NCBI RefSeq assembly: GCF_016583785.1
Contig: NZ_NRRU01000055.1
Coordinates: forward strand, 1 to 35,075
Source: Rubrivivax gelatinosus
GTDB lineage: Bacteria > Pseudomonadota > Gammaproteobacteria > Burkholderiales > Burkholderiaceae_C
Reading direction: 5' to 3'
DNA: 35,075 nt
The notes under the pieces are model-generated. The model was not told where the DNA came from, did no database searches, and worked only from the letters and a program-made list of their open reading frames with translations. Position 1 is the stretch's first letter, and every line of letters begins with the position of its first letter. The position numbers were made by a program, and so were the translations under genes. Shown piece after piece: positions 1 through 7,261 of this stretch.

Positions 1-332
1 CCGTAGGGGCTGCGACCACCGCCGCCGCCGCCGCCGTAGCCACCACGGCCACCGCCGCCGCCACCGAAGCCGCCCGGACGGTCTTCACGAGGACGCGCCT
101 CGTTGACGACGATCGCGCGGCCTTCGAGGGCCTGACCGTTCATGCCGTTGATGGCAGCCTGAGCTTCGGCGTCCGAGCCCATCTCGACGAAGCCGAAGCC
201 CTTCGAGCGGCCGGTTTCGCGATCCATCATGACCTTGGCGGACGTGACGGTGCCGAATTGCCCAAACGCTTGTTGCAGAGAGTCGTCGCGCACCGAATAC
301 GCAAGGTTGCCGACGTACAGTTTGTTACCCAC
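1..332 (-). CDS. Glycine-rich RRM RNA-binding protein (partial, runs off left edge)
   Basis: The reverse strand from a GTG at 332 encodes one RNA recognition motif followed by a glycine-rich tail, 110 codons being visible. The RNP2 motif LYVGNL lies at residues 5-10 and the RNP1 motif KGFGFVEM at about 45-52, both with the aromatic RNA-contacting residues. After about residue 84 the chain becomes runs of Gly broken by Arg and Tyr, like an RGG tail. The GTG start is supported by GAGGG (340-344, minus) 7 nt upstream and by the RRM beginning immediately. The family comprises single-RRM proteins of cyanobacteria and proteobacteria, often cold-induced, that bind mRNA in the cytoplasm. The stop codon lies outside the window. 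The CCG/GCC-rich first 70 bases are Gly codons read in reverse, not an independent repeat. It is divergent from the MarC-family gene. Confidence 0.9.
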   Translation of the reverse strand, partial: MGNKLYVGNLAYSVRDDSLQQAFGQFGTVTSAKVMMDRETGRSKGFGFVEMGSDAEAQAAINGMNGQALEGRAIVVNEARPREDRPGGFGGGGGGRGGYGGGGGGGRSPY

Positions 333-431
333 AGAGAAGCCCTCTATCTAGAACCAAGGAGCCATGCGGAGCTTCTACCCTTGCGTGAACCATTCATTTC
401 AAAGGCGCGGCTACCAGACACAGACCGGCCT

Positions 432-462
432 ATTATGGGTGCCGTCGCCCCGGGCCTGTAAA
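432..462 (-). promoter_or_regulatory. Probable sigma70-type promoter of the RRM gene
   Basis: Read on the minus strand there is a -35-like TTTACA (457-462) and a -10-like CATAAT (432-437), each one base from consensus, with a 19-bp spacer. Transcription would begin near 424 and give a 5' leader of roughly 90 nt before the GTG at 332. A long leader would suit a cold-regulated mRNA, but that is inference. Confidence 0.45.
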
Positions 463-492
463 GCGGCGGGGCATCAAATGTTGTTTTCGAAC

Positions 493-555
493 CCCCAGGC
501 AAACCCCAAAACCGGGGTTCAACCCCCTAATCTGAAAATTCGATGATGCCTGGGG
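493..555. repeat. Nested inverted repeats in the RRM/MarC divergent gap
   Basis: The gap 333-730 holds no gene I can support. It contains an outer perfect inverted repeat, CCCCAGGC (493-500) with GCCTGGGG (548-555), enclosing a perfect inner hairpin, AACCCC (502-507) and GGGGTT (514-519). The minus strand here carries several runs of four or five G. The element lies upstream of the likely RRM promoter, so it may be an operator or a non-canonical DNA structure. Confidence 0.4.
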
Positions 556-718
556 CGGGTGCGCCAGCGCTCGCCGGGATATTCACGGGCGCTCGTTGCC
601 GCGACGCGAGACGCCGGTTCGACAGCCGCGCGTGGTGTATCGCGTGGCCCGGCGCGTGCGCCTGCCAACCCGCCTGCCGGCTGCGGTCAGTGCTGATCCC
701 ACCATCCGGCCGCGCCGC

Positions 719-724
719 TACGAT
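719..724 (+). promoter_or_regulatory. -10 element of the MarC-family gene, leaderless spacing
   Basis: TACGAT lies 6 nt before the ATG at 731 and no Shine-Dalgarno precedes that ATG. Transcription from this hexamer would begin at or next to the start codon, giving a leaderless mRNA. No good -35 is visible. Confidence 0.4.
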
Positions 725-730
725 CGCCCA

Positions 731-1369
731 ATGGACCTGTTGAAGCCGTTGATCGCGTTGCTGGCGATCGTCAATCCGATCGGGGTCGTTCCGTTCTTCA
801 TCCACTTCACGCAGAACTTCAGCCCGGAGCAGCGCCGGCGCACGATCCGCATCAGCTCGTTCTCCGCCTTCGTCGTCATCGCGACCAGCTCGCTCGCCGG
901 GCTGAAGATCATCGAGTTCTTCGGCATCTCGATCGCATCGTTCCAGGTCGGCGGCGGGCTGCTGCTGATGCTGAGCGCGGTGGCGATGCTCAACGCCCAG
1001 CCCGCCGAGACCAAGCCGACCGACGTCAGTGACGGCAACGAGCGTGTCGACGCCGGCGCCAGCATCGCCGTCGTGCCGCTGACGATCCCGCTGCTGACCG
1101 GCCCGGCGACGATCTCGACCATGGTCATCTACGCCGAACGCACGCGGCACTGGTGGCAGCTCGCGGTGCTCGTCGGCTACGGCGTCGTCGTCGGCGTGGC
1201 TACCTTCCTCGCGTTCTCGGCCTCGGGCCGCATCGCTGCATGGCTGGGCAAAACCGGCATCAACGTGATGACGCGGCTGATGGGCCTGATCCTGGCGGCG
1301 CTGGCCGTGGAGATCATGGCCGAGGGCCTGCTCAAGCTCTTCCCGGTGCTGGCCAGCCCGCTGACCTGA
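731..1369 (+). CDS. MarC family integral membrane protein
   Basis: This is a 212-residue hydrophobic protein of the MarC (UPF0056) family, in the inner membrane with about six predicted helices. The N-terminus runs directly into the family's first segment, with the motif IVNPIGVVPFF at about residues 13-23, and the middle carries PLTIPLLTGPATIS, the second conserved family motif. Length agrees with the usual 200-220 residues. The frame stays open upstream to 596, but that stretch is Arg/Pro-rich and unlike the family, so the ATG at 731 was chosen; a -10-like TACGAT lies just before it. Despite the name from the mar region, the E. coli protein has no established role in antibiotic resistance and the family's transported substrate is not established. 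It appears monocistronic. Confidence 0.9.
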   Translation: MDLLKPLIALLAIVNPIGVVPFFIHFTQNFSPEQRRRTIRISSFSAFVVIATSSLAGLKIIEFFGISIASFQVGGGLLLMLSAVAMLNAQPAETKPTDVSDGNERVDAGASIAVVPLTIPLLTGPATISTMVIYAERTRHWWQLAVLVGYGVVVGVATFLAFSASGRIAAWLGKTGINVMTRLMGLILAALAVEIMAEGLLKLFPVLASPLT

Positions 1370-1398
1370 GCGTCGGCGAGACATCGAACGACAACGAC

Positions 1399-1469
1399 AG
1401 GAGACACGCATGACCCCCGCCCCGCACGAACCGCCGCGCCCTCGCCGCCTGCCGCCGTCCGCGCGGTGA
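1399..1469 (+). CDS. 19-codon leader ORF translationally coupled to the GMC oxidoreductase
   Basis: AGGAG (1399-1403) stands 6 nt before an ATG at 1410, ideal spacing. The ORF encodes 19 residues rich in Pro and Arg, with PP at three places, and ends with TGA at 1467-1469. That TGA overlaps the GTG start (1466-1468) of the oxidoreductase in a GTGA arrangement. The GTG has no Shine-Dalgarno of its own, so ribosomes finishing the leader probably re-initiate on it. Alternatives are that the annotated frame break is a sequencing error and 1410 is the true start of a longer protein, or that the overlap is accidental. The peptide resembles no product I recognise. The entry start includes the Shine-Dalgarno; the ORF itself is 1410-1469. 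Confidence 0.5.
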
Positions 1470-3079
1470 GCGCCGCCGAGTACGACGTCGTCATCGTCGG
1501 CGGCGGCACCGCCGGCTGCCTGCTCGCCAACCGGCTGTCGGCCGAGCCGAGCCTGCGCGTGCTGCTGATCGAAGCCGGCGGCCATGACGACTACCACTGG
1601 ATCCACATTCCGGTGGGTTACCTCTACTGCATCGGCAACCCGCGCACCGACTGGCTCTACCGCACCGAGCCCGACCCGGGCCTCAACGGCCGCAGCCTGC
1701 GCTACCCACGCGGCAAGGTGCTGGGCGGCTGCTCCAGCATCAACGGCATGATCTACATGCGCGGCCAGGCGCGCGACTACGACGGCTGGGCCGTCGCTGT
1801 CGGCGACGCCAACTGGCGCTGGGAGCACTGCCTGCCCTTTTTCATGCGCCACGAGGACCACTGGCGCGGCGCCGATGCGCAGCACGGCGCCGGTGGCGAA
1901 TGGCGCGTCGAGCGCCAGCGGCTGAGCTGGGAAGTGCTCGACGCCTTCGCCGCGGCGGCGCGCGAGGCCGGCATCCCCGCCACCGAGGACTTCAACCGCG
2001 GCAGCAACGAAGGTGTCGGCTATTTCGAGGTCAACCAGCGCTCCGGCGTGCGCTGGAACACGAGCAAGGCCTTTCTGCGCCCGGTGGTCGCGCGGCCCAA
2101 TCTGCAGGTCTGGACCGGGGCGATGGTCGCGCGCGTGCTGGTCGAGGACGGCCGCGCCGCCGGCGTCGAAGTCCGCCCGCAAGGCGGCGGCGAGCCACTC
2201 GTGGCGCGGGCGCGGCAGGAAGTGGTGCTGGCCGCCGGTGCCATCGGCACGCCGCAGATCCTGCAGCTCTCGGGCCTGGGGCCGGGCGAGCTGCTGCGCG
2301 AACTCGGCATTCCGGTGCTGCGCGACCTGCCCGGCGTCGGCGCCAACCTGCAGGACCACCTGCAGATCCGCGCCGTCTACGCGGTCGAGGGCACGCGCAC
2401 GCTGAACACGCTGTCGGCGAACTGGTTCGGCAAGGCACGCATCGCCGCCGAATACGCGCTGCGCCGCAGCGGGCCGATGAGCATGGCGCCGTCGCAGCTG
2501 GGCGCCTTCACGCGGTCGTCGCCCGAACACGAGTGGCCGAACATCGAGTACCACGTGCAGCCGCTGTCGCTGGACGCCTTCGGCGAGCCGCTGCACGGTT
2601 TCGACGCCTTCACCGCCAGCGTCTGCAACCTGAACCCGGGCTCGCGCGGCCAGGTGCGCATCGCCTCGCCGCGGCCCGAGGACGCACCGCGCATCGTGCC
2701 CAACTACCTGTCGACGCCCGAGGACCGCCAGGTCGCCGCCGATTCGCTGCGGCTGACACGCCGCATCGCCGCGATGCCGGCGCTGGCGGGCCTGCGGCCG
2801 CGCGAGATCAAGCCGGGCCCGCAGTACAGCAGCGACGAGGAACTCGCGCGCCTGGCCGGCGACATCGGCACGACCATCTTCCACCCGGTCGGCACCTGCC
2901 GCATGGGGCGCGACGACGACGATCTGGCCGTCGTCGACTCGCGCCTGCGTGTGCGCGGCGTCGCCGGGCTGCGCATCGCCGACGCCAGCGTGATGCCGAC
3001 CATCACCAGCGGCAACACCAACTCGCCGACCTTGATGATTGCCGAACGTGCGGCGCAATGGGCCGCCCGCGGCGGGTAA
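1466..3079 (+). CDS. GMC family FAD-dependent oxidoreductase (choline/alcohol dehydrogenase-like)
   Basis: The 537-residue product is a glucose-methanol-choline oxidoreductase, which binds FAD and oxidises an alcohol to an aldehyde. The N-terminal Rossmann motif VVIVGGGTAGCLLANRL is at residues 8-24; GMC signature 1 (PRGKVLGGCSSINGMIYMRG) is near 82-101; signature 2 (GAIGTPQILQLSGLGP) near 258-273. The C-terminal active-site region has HPVGTCRMG near 473 and the conserved SGNTNSPTLMIAERAA segment. Length matches the family's 530-560 residues. There is no signal peptide, so it is probably cytoplasmic. No betaine aldehyde dehydrogenase, BetI regulator or transporter is adjacent, so choline is not specifically supported; the substrate could be another primary or polyethoxylated alcohol. 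Start is GTG, coupled to the 19-codon leader ORF. A GC-rich self-complementary stretch precedes the stop. Confidence 0.9.
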   Translation: MSAAEYDVVIVGGGTAGCLLANRLSAEPSLRVLLIEAGGHDDYHWIHIPVGYLYCIGNPRTDWLYRTEPDPGLNGRSLRYPRGKVLGGCSSINGMIYMRGQARDYDGWAVAVGDANWRWEHCLPFFMRHEDHWRGADAQHGAGGEWRVERQRLSWEVLDAFAAAAREAGIPATEDFNRGSNEGVGYFEVNQRSGVRWNTSKAFLRPVVARPNLQVWTGAMVARVLVEDGRAAGVEVRPQGGGEPLVARARQEVVLAAGAIGTPQILQLSGLGPGELLRELGIPVLRDLPGVGANLQDHLQIRAVYAVEGTRTLNTLSANWFGKARIAAEYALRRSGPMSMAPSQLGAFTRSSPEHEWPNIEYHVQPLSLDAFGEPLHGFDAFTASVCNLNPGSRGQVRIASPRPEDAPRIVPNYLSTPEDRQVAADSLRLTRRIAAMPALAGLRPREIKPGPQYSSDEELARLAGDIGTTIFHPVGTCRMGRDDDDLAVVDSRLRVRGVAGLRIADASVMPTITSGNTNSPTLMIAERAAQWAARGG

Positions 3080-3108
3080 GCCCTGATGTCGCAAACGCAA
3101 GCGGGCGC

Positions 3109-3297
3109 TACATTTTGTGCACTCGCGACGGTCCTGCCTTCCAACAGAAGGCGGTGAACGTCAGGCGGGGGAACGAGGAGACAGACAGACGCCGGGCATC
3201 CGAGCCGCCGCACACCATCCGAACATGGCGGCAGGGCCCACGGCCACAACGCACGAAGGGGCGCTACCGGATCCGGTGGCGCCCCTTTTCGCCTTTT
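3109..3297 (+). ncRNA. Candidate structured non-coding RNA or orphan leader
   Basis: The 340-base gap between the oxidoreductase and the HDOD gene contains no convincing ORF but is highly structured. It has a weak -10-like TACATT (3109-3114); a hairpin CTGCCTTC-CAACA-GAAGGCGG (3134-3154) with a single G-U pair; a Shine-Dalgarno-like GAGGAG (3175-3180) with no start codon at usable distance; a second inverted repeat GCCGCC/GGCGGC (3204-3209, 3227-3232); and a very strong intrinsic terminator (3258-3289). This could be a small RNA of about 170 nt, the 3' UTR of the oxidoreductase mRNA, or the remains of a deleted gene. I do not recognise a riboswitch class. Confidence 0.35.
3258..3289 (+). terminator. 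Strong Rho-independent terminator
   Basis: Outer arms GGGGCGC (3258-3264) and GCGCCCC (3279-3285) pair perfectly; one T-G mismatch follows, then the palindrome ACCGGATCCGGT (3266-3277). A TTTT run starts at 3286 with a second one at 3294. It ends transcription coming from the GMC gene or from a small RNA in the gap, before the HDOD promoter. Confidence 0.85.
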
Positions 3298-3376
3298 GGA
3301 CGGCCGCACGGGCTGCGGCGCCGAGATGCCGCCCCAAGCCCCCGCTGTTGCGGCGATGCCCTCGACGGCCAGGGAC

Positions 3377-3382
3377 TACGAT
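3377..3382 (+). promoter_or_regulatory. -10 element for the HDOD gene
   Basis: TACGAT at this position would start transcription near 3389, leaving a leader of about 30 nt before the ATG at 3420. No clear -35 is present. It is the same hexamer as upstream of the MarC-family gene. Confidence 0.3.
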
Positions 3383-3419
3383 GGTCGGGTCCGCCATTGC
3401 CATCTCCCCGAGCCGCCCC

Positions 3420-4244
3420 ATGTCCGTCAACGCCGAACTGCGAACGCTTGAGATCGATATCCCGGCGCAACCCGAGGCGCTGGTCAAGCTCTCGCTGCTG
3501 CTCGCCGAGGACGACGTCAACCTCGCCGCCGCCGCCTCGCTGATCGAGGGCGACATGGCGCTGGCCGCCGCGGTGCTGAAGGCGGTGAACTCCTCGCTCT
3601 ACGGTCTTCGCGGGCGCGTGCAGAGCGTGCAGCAGGCGATCACGTATCTCGGCATGCGCGAGATCGCCGCGATCACCTTCGAGATCGGGCTGCGCGCCGC
3701 CTTCCCGCCTGCGGTCGAACTCGACCCGATGTGGTCGCGCGCCGCTCGCCGCGGCCTCGTGATGGGGCGCATCGCGCACAAGCTCTCGCTGGACGCCTGG
3801 GCGGCTCATTCCGCCGGGCTGTTCGAGGAATGCGGCAAGGCGGTGCTGTTCCGCCACGCTGCCGACCACTACCGCGCGATGCTGCGCGCCGCGCGCTCCG
3901 ACACCGAACTGCTGACGCTGGAGCACGCCGGCTTCGGCGTCAGCCACGACGCGCTCGGCGCCGCGCTCTGCGAAAGCTGGGGCCTGGGCCAGGCGGCGGT
4001 GGCCTGCGTGCGCCACCACGTGCTGCTGCAGTTCGGGCTCGAGTTCCCGCCGCAGATGCCGCCGGGCCGGCGCGCCATCGGCGCCGTCTCGGTGATCGCG
4101 CACGCGATGATCAACGAGCCCGCGACGCTGGACGAGGTCACCGCGACGATCGCGCCGCTGGCCGAACTCGACGTGACGCTGGCGCTGCGCAGCGTGCGCC
4201 AGGTGCAGGAACAGCTCGCCGACGCACTGAGCCACGGCCGCTGA
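3420..4244 (+). CDS. HDOD domain protein
   Basis: The 274-residue protein consists of an HDOD domain (about residues 15-210) and little else. HDOD domains derive from the HD phosphohydrolase fold but lack the catalytic metal ligands; they occur in signalling proteins and are thought to act by protein contacts rather than catalysis. Visible family features include IEGDMALAAAVLKAVNSSLYG near 40-60, the QAITYLGMREI segment near 71-81, and the later H-rich region ending in VACVRHHV. There is no signal peptide or membrane segment, so it should be cytoplasmic. The frame is open further upstream through the preceding terminator, which is clearly non-coding. An in-frame ATG at 3381 overlaps the -10 and is less likely. 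A partner cannot be inferred from the neighbours. Confidence 0.8.
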   Translation: MSVNAELRTLEIDIPAQPEALVKLSLLLAEDDVNLAAAASLIEGDMALAAAVLKAVNSSLYGLRGRVQSVQQAITYLGMREIAAITFEIGLRAAFPPAVELDPMWSRAARRGLVMGRIAHKLSLDAWAAHSAGLFEECGKAVLFRHAADHYRAMLRAARSDTELLTLEHAGFGVSHDALGAALCESWGLGQAAVACVRHHVLLQFGLEFPPQMPPGRRAIGAVSVIAHAMINEPATLDEVTATIAPLAELDVTLALRSVRQVQEQLADALSHGR

Positions 4245-4269
4245 GGCGGCCCTGCCCCGCGTTCGCGGG
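4236..4269 (+). terminator. Tandem hairpins at the HDOD stop codon
   Basis: GGCCGC (4236-4241) and GCGGCC (4246-4251) form a perfect 6-bp stem whose loop, TGAG, contains the TGA stop. A second hairpin, CCCGCG/CGCGGG (4256-4261, 4264-4269), follows five bases later. No T-run follows, so this may be a transcript-stabilising end or a Rho-dependent site rather than a classical intrinsic terminator. Confidence 0.4.
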
Positions 4270-4390
4270 ATGACGTGAAACGGCATGGGCGCCGCGCCGC
4301 GCCAGCTAGTCGTAAGCCCTGAGGGCCGCCGGCGCGCCGCTCGTTAGTCTGGCCGCGACCGGGCCCCGTCACGGCCCGCCGGGTGCCCGC

Positions 4391-6082
4391 ATGTCCGCCA
4401 CCGTCCCCGACGCCGCGCTGGCGCTGCAGCGCCTGTACCACTGGGAGCGGCACGCGCCCGAGCGCATCGCGCTGAGCCAGCCGGCCCGCGGCGAACTTCA
4501 CGACATCCGCTGGGCCGAAGCCGTCGGCCAGGCGCGGCGCATGGCGGCACACCTGCTGGCGCTCGGCCTGCCGCGCGGCTCGTGCATCGCCATCCTCGGC
4601 AAGAACTCGGCGCACTGGCTGATTGCCGACTGGGCGATCTGGATGGCCGGCCACGTCTCGGTGCCGCTGTACCCGACGCTGGCCGCCGCCACCGTGCGCC
4701 AGGTGCTGGAGCACAGCGGCGCGCGCCTGCTCTTCGTCGGCAAGCTCGACCTCTGGGCGGAGATGAAGTCGGGCGTGCCCGCGGGCCTGCCCTGCATCGA
4801 ACTGCCGCTGGGCCCGGGCAGCGGCGCGCCGCGCTGGGACGACATCGTCGCGTGCACGCCGCCGCTGGCGGGCGAGCCGGTGCGCGCCGGCGACGAGCTC
4901 TGCACCGTGATGTACACCTCGGGCACGACCGGCGCACCCAAGGGCGTGATGCACAGCTTCCAGCACTTCGCCTGGGGGCTGCAGGCGGGTTTGAAGCGCA
5001 TCGGCGGCCTCGACGCCGACGCCCGCATGCTCAGCTACCTGCCGCTGTCGCACGTCGCCGAGCGCACGCTGGTCGAACACGGCCAGCTGCACGGCGGCCT
5101 GCGCGTCTATTTCGCCGACACGCTGGACACCTTCGCCGAAGACCTGCGGCGTGCGCGGCCGACGGTGTTCTTCTCGGTGCCGCGGCTGTGGCTGAAGTTC
5201 CAGCAGGGCGTGCACGCGCGCATGGCGCCGGGCAAGCTGAACACGATGCTGGCGCTGCCTGGGCTGGGCCGCGTCGTGCGCCGCAAGGTGCTCGAGGGCC
5301 TGGGCCTGGACGCCTGCCGCTTCGCCGCCGGCGGCGCGGCGCCGATGCCGCCCGACCTGCTGCGCTGGTACGCGCGCCTGGGGCTGGACCTTGTCGAGGT
5401 CTACGGCATGACCGAGAACTGCGGCATCAGCCACGCGACGCTGCCCGGCCAGCCGCGCCCGGGCACCGTCGGCCAGCCCTATGACGGCGTCGAGGCGCGC
5501 ATCGACGCCACCAGCGGCGAGATCCAGATGCGCAGCCCGGCGCTGATGCTGGGCTACTTCCGCGAGCCCGAGCTGACGCAAGAAGCCATCAGCGCCGACG
5601 GCTGGCTGCACACCGGCGACCAGGGCGAACTCGACGCCGGCGGCAATCTGCGCATCACCGGGCGCGTCAAGGACCTGTTCAAGACCAGCAAGGGCAAGTA
5701 CGTCGCGCCGGCGCCGATCGAGGACAAGCTGGTGATGCACCCGGCGGTCGAGGCCTGCTGCGTCAGCGGCGCCCATCTGCACCAGCCGCTGGGGCTGCTG
5801 ATGCTGAACCCGGCCGCCGCCGCCCAGGCCGACGACGCCGACGGCCGCGCGGCGCTGGAGCGGTCGCTCGCCGACCACCTGGATACCGTGAACTCGCTGC
5901 TCGACCCGCACGAGCGCCTGGCCTGCGTGGTCCTGATGCGCGACGCCTGGACCGTCGGCAACGACCTGGTGACGCCGACCTTCAAGGTCAAGCGCGGGCG
6001 CATCGAGGCGCTGTTCGCGCGCCACTACGACCAGTGGGCGGGGTCCGGCCGCAAGCTCGTCTGGTACGACGCGCCGCGCTGA
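4391..6082 (+). CDS. AMP-dependent long-chain acyl-CoA synthetase-like enzyme
   Basis: The 563-residue product belongs to the ANL adenylate-forming superfamily: it activates a carboxylic acid with ATP and transfers it to CoA. The phosphate-binding motif YTSGTTGAPKGV lies near residues 174-186, the A5 motif YGMTENCG near 338-345, the HTGDQGEL motif with the ATP-ribose Asp near 407-414, GRVKDLFKTSKGKY in the hinge, and the C-terminal TPTFKVKRGRIE with the probable catalytic Lys near 531. The GKYVAPAPIE and TPTFKVKR forms are those of the long-chain fatty acyl-CoA synthetases (FadD15/ACSL-like), so a fatty acid substrate is likely but unproven. It is cytoplasmic or peripherally membrane-bound. 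ATG 4391 follows a 146-nt gap with a weak -10-like TAGTCT (4345-4350). Its stop abuts the stop of the convergent permease gene. Confidence 0.88.
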   Translation: MSATVPDAALALQRLYHWERHAPERIALSQPARGELHDIRWAEAVGQARRMAAHLLALGLPRGSCIAILGKNSAHWLIADWAIWMAGHVSVPLYPTLAAATVRQVLEHSGARLLFVGKLDLWAEMKSGVPAGLPCIELPLGPGSGAPRWDDIVACTPPLAGEPVRAGDELCTVMYTSGTTGAPKGVMHSFQHFAWGLQAGLKRIGGLDADARMLSYLPLSHVAERTLVEHGQLHGGLRVYFADTLDTFAEDLRRARPTVFFSVPRLWLKFQQGVHARMAPGKLNTMLALPGLGRVVRRKVLEGLGLDACRFAAGGAAPMPPDLLRWYARLGLDLVEVYGMTENCGISHATLPGQPRPGTVGQPYDGVEARIDATSGEIQMRSPALMLGYFREPELTQEAISADGWLHTGDQGELDAGGNLRITGRVKDLFKTSKGKYVAPAPIEDKLVMHPAVEACCVSGAHLHQPLGLLMLNPAAAAQADDADGRAALERSLADHLDTVNSLLDPHERLACVVLMRDAWTVGNDLVTPTFKVKRGRIEALFARHYDQWAGSGRKLVWYDAPR

Positions 6083-7252
6083 TCAGGCCGCGCGCAGGCA
6101 GTCGACGATGTTCAGTCGCGCCGCGCGCCAGGCCGGGATGAAACCTCCGACCAGCCCCATCGCGAGCGCGAAGGCGAGCGCCTTGGCGGCGATCACCGGC
6201 GTCAGCCGGAACTGGAACGCGAGTTCGGAGAAGGTCGCGAAGTTGGTCGTCGAGACGTCGACGAACTGCATCAGGCTGGCCGACGCCAGCCCGAAGACGC
6301 CGCCGACGAAAGCCAGCAGCAGCGACTCGCCCAGGAAGGCCGCCAGCACCGCCTCGCGCCTGAAACCCAGCGCGCGCAGCGTGCCGATCTCGCCGACACG
6401 CGAGGCGACGGCGCCGAACATCGTGATCGCCGCGCCGACGATGGCGCCGGTGGAGAAGATCAGCGCCAGCGCCGTGCCCAGGATGCTGATGAAGTTGGCC
6501 AGCGCCTCGCTCTGTTCGGCGTAGAAGCGGATCTCGGGCTTGGCGTCCAGCGTCAGCCGCGGGTCGTCTTCCAGCCGCGCGCGCGCGGCCTCGAAGCTGG
6601 CCACGTCGGCCAGGCGGAAGATGACGCTGGAATAACTCTGGCGGCGGAAGGCCTGCATCAGCTGCTCGGCGTCGCCCCAGATCTCGGAGTCGAAGCCGGT
6701 CCTGCCGGCGTCGATGACGCCGACCACCGTCCAGTCGCGGCCGGCAAAACGCAGCGTCGAGCCGGGCGCGACGTTTTCGTAGCCCCGCGCGACCGCGCGC
6801 CCGACGACGACTTCGGCGCTGCCGGCGCGAAAAAAGCGCCCCTCGACGACCTGCACCTGCGGCCGCAGCGCCAGCCCGGTGGCCGAGGTGCCACGCAGCG
6901 TCACGTTGCCGGGTTTGCCGTTGCGTTTGACCAGGCTGTTCAGCACCACCGGCTCGCGGCTCAGCAGCGGCCGGCCGAGCGCGTCGCCGGCGATGCCGGG
7001 CAGGCTTTCGATCACGGCCGCCTGCTCGCGGCCGATCGCGCTCGTGATCTCGGCGTTGGCGCCCTTGCGCAGCACGACGACGTTGTCGGGCTGGCCGGTG
7101 GCCACCAGCGTCGCGCGTATGCCCTCGGTCATCATCAGCACGGTGGCGAAGACGAAGACGACGAGCGCCATGCCGCCGGCGGTCAGCGCCGTCGTCACGC
7201 GCCGCACCCAGAGGTTGCGGGCGACGTAGGCGAGCGGGATCGCGCGGCGCAT
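6083..7252 (-). CDS. ABC transporter permease, MacB/FtsX type (second permease of the operon)
   Basis: This 389-residue permease has the topology of MacB/LolC-type proteins: one N-terminal transmembrane helix (about residues 18-44), a large periplasmic domain (about 50-265), and three C-terminal helices forming the FtsX-like domain (about 268-385). The conserved C-terminal segment EIGTLRALGFRREAVLAAFLGES is clear, as is the closing PAWRAARLNIVDCLRA. Such permeases move lipids, peptides or small molecules out of the inner membrane or work by mechanotransmission, not as classical pores. It is the last gene of an adaptor-ATPase-permease-permease operon and begins 9 bp after the preceding gene. 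Substrate cannot be deduced. Its stop TCA directly abuts the TGA of the convergent acyl-CoA synthetase. Confidence 0.88.
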   Translation of the reverse strand: MRRAIPLAYVARNLWVRRVTTALTAGGMALVVFVFATVLMMTEGIRATLVATGQPDNVVVLRKGANAEITSAIGREQAAVIESLPGIAGDALGRPLLSREPVVLNSLVKRNGKPGNVTLRGTSATGLALRPQVQVVEGRFFRAGSAEVVVGRAVARGYENVAPGSTLRFAGRDWTVVGVIDAGRTGFDSEIWGDAEQLMQAFRRQSYSSVIFRLADVASFEAARARLEDDPRLTLDAKPEIRFYAEQSEALANFISILGTALALIFSTGAIVGAAITMFGAVASRVGEIGTLRALGFRREAVLAAFLGESLLLAFVGGVFGLASASLMQFVDVSTTNFATFSELAFQFRLTPVIAAKALAFALAMGLVGGFIPAWRAARLNIVDCLRAA

Positions 7253-7261
7253 CGGCTGCCT

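Noticed and set aside
18..75. CCG/GCC trinucleotide repeat that could be read as a microsatellite
   Set aside because: It is the reverse complement of Gly codons in the tail of the RRM protein, with the codon variation expected of coding sequence.
596..730. Upstream extension of the MarC-family protein
   Set aside because: The extra 45 residues are Arg/Pro-rich and lack family similarity; a -10 hexamer lies inside the stretch.
527..3100. Very long open frame on the minus strand (857 codons) opposite MarC and GMC genes, and similar ones at 3869-6025 minus, 7271-8521 plus, 9134-11545 plus and 21218-23296 minus
   Set aside because: High GC content removes stop codons from antisense frames. The translations are Arg/Ala/Gly/His-rich without domains, while the opposite strand encodes clear protein families.
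3117..3419. N-terminal extension of the HDOD protein
   Set aside because: It would run through the strong terminator at 3258-3289 and has no recognisable sequence.
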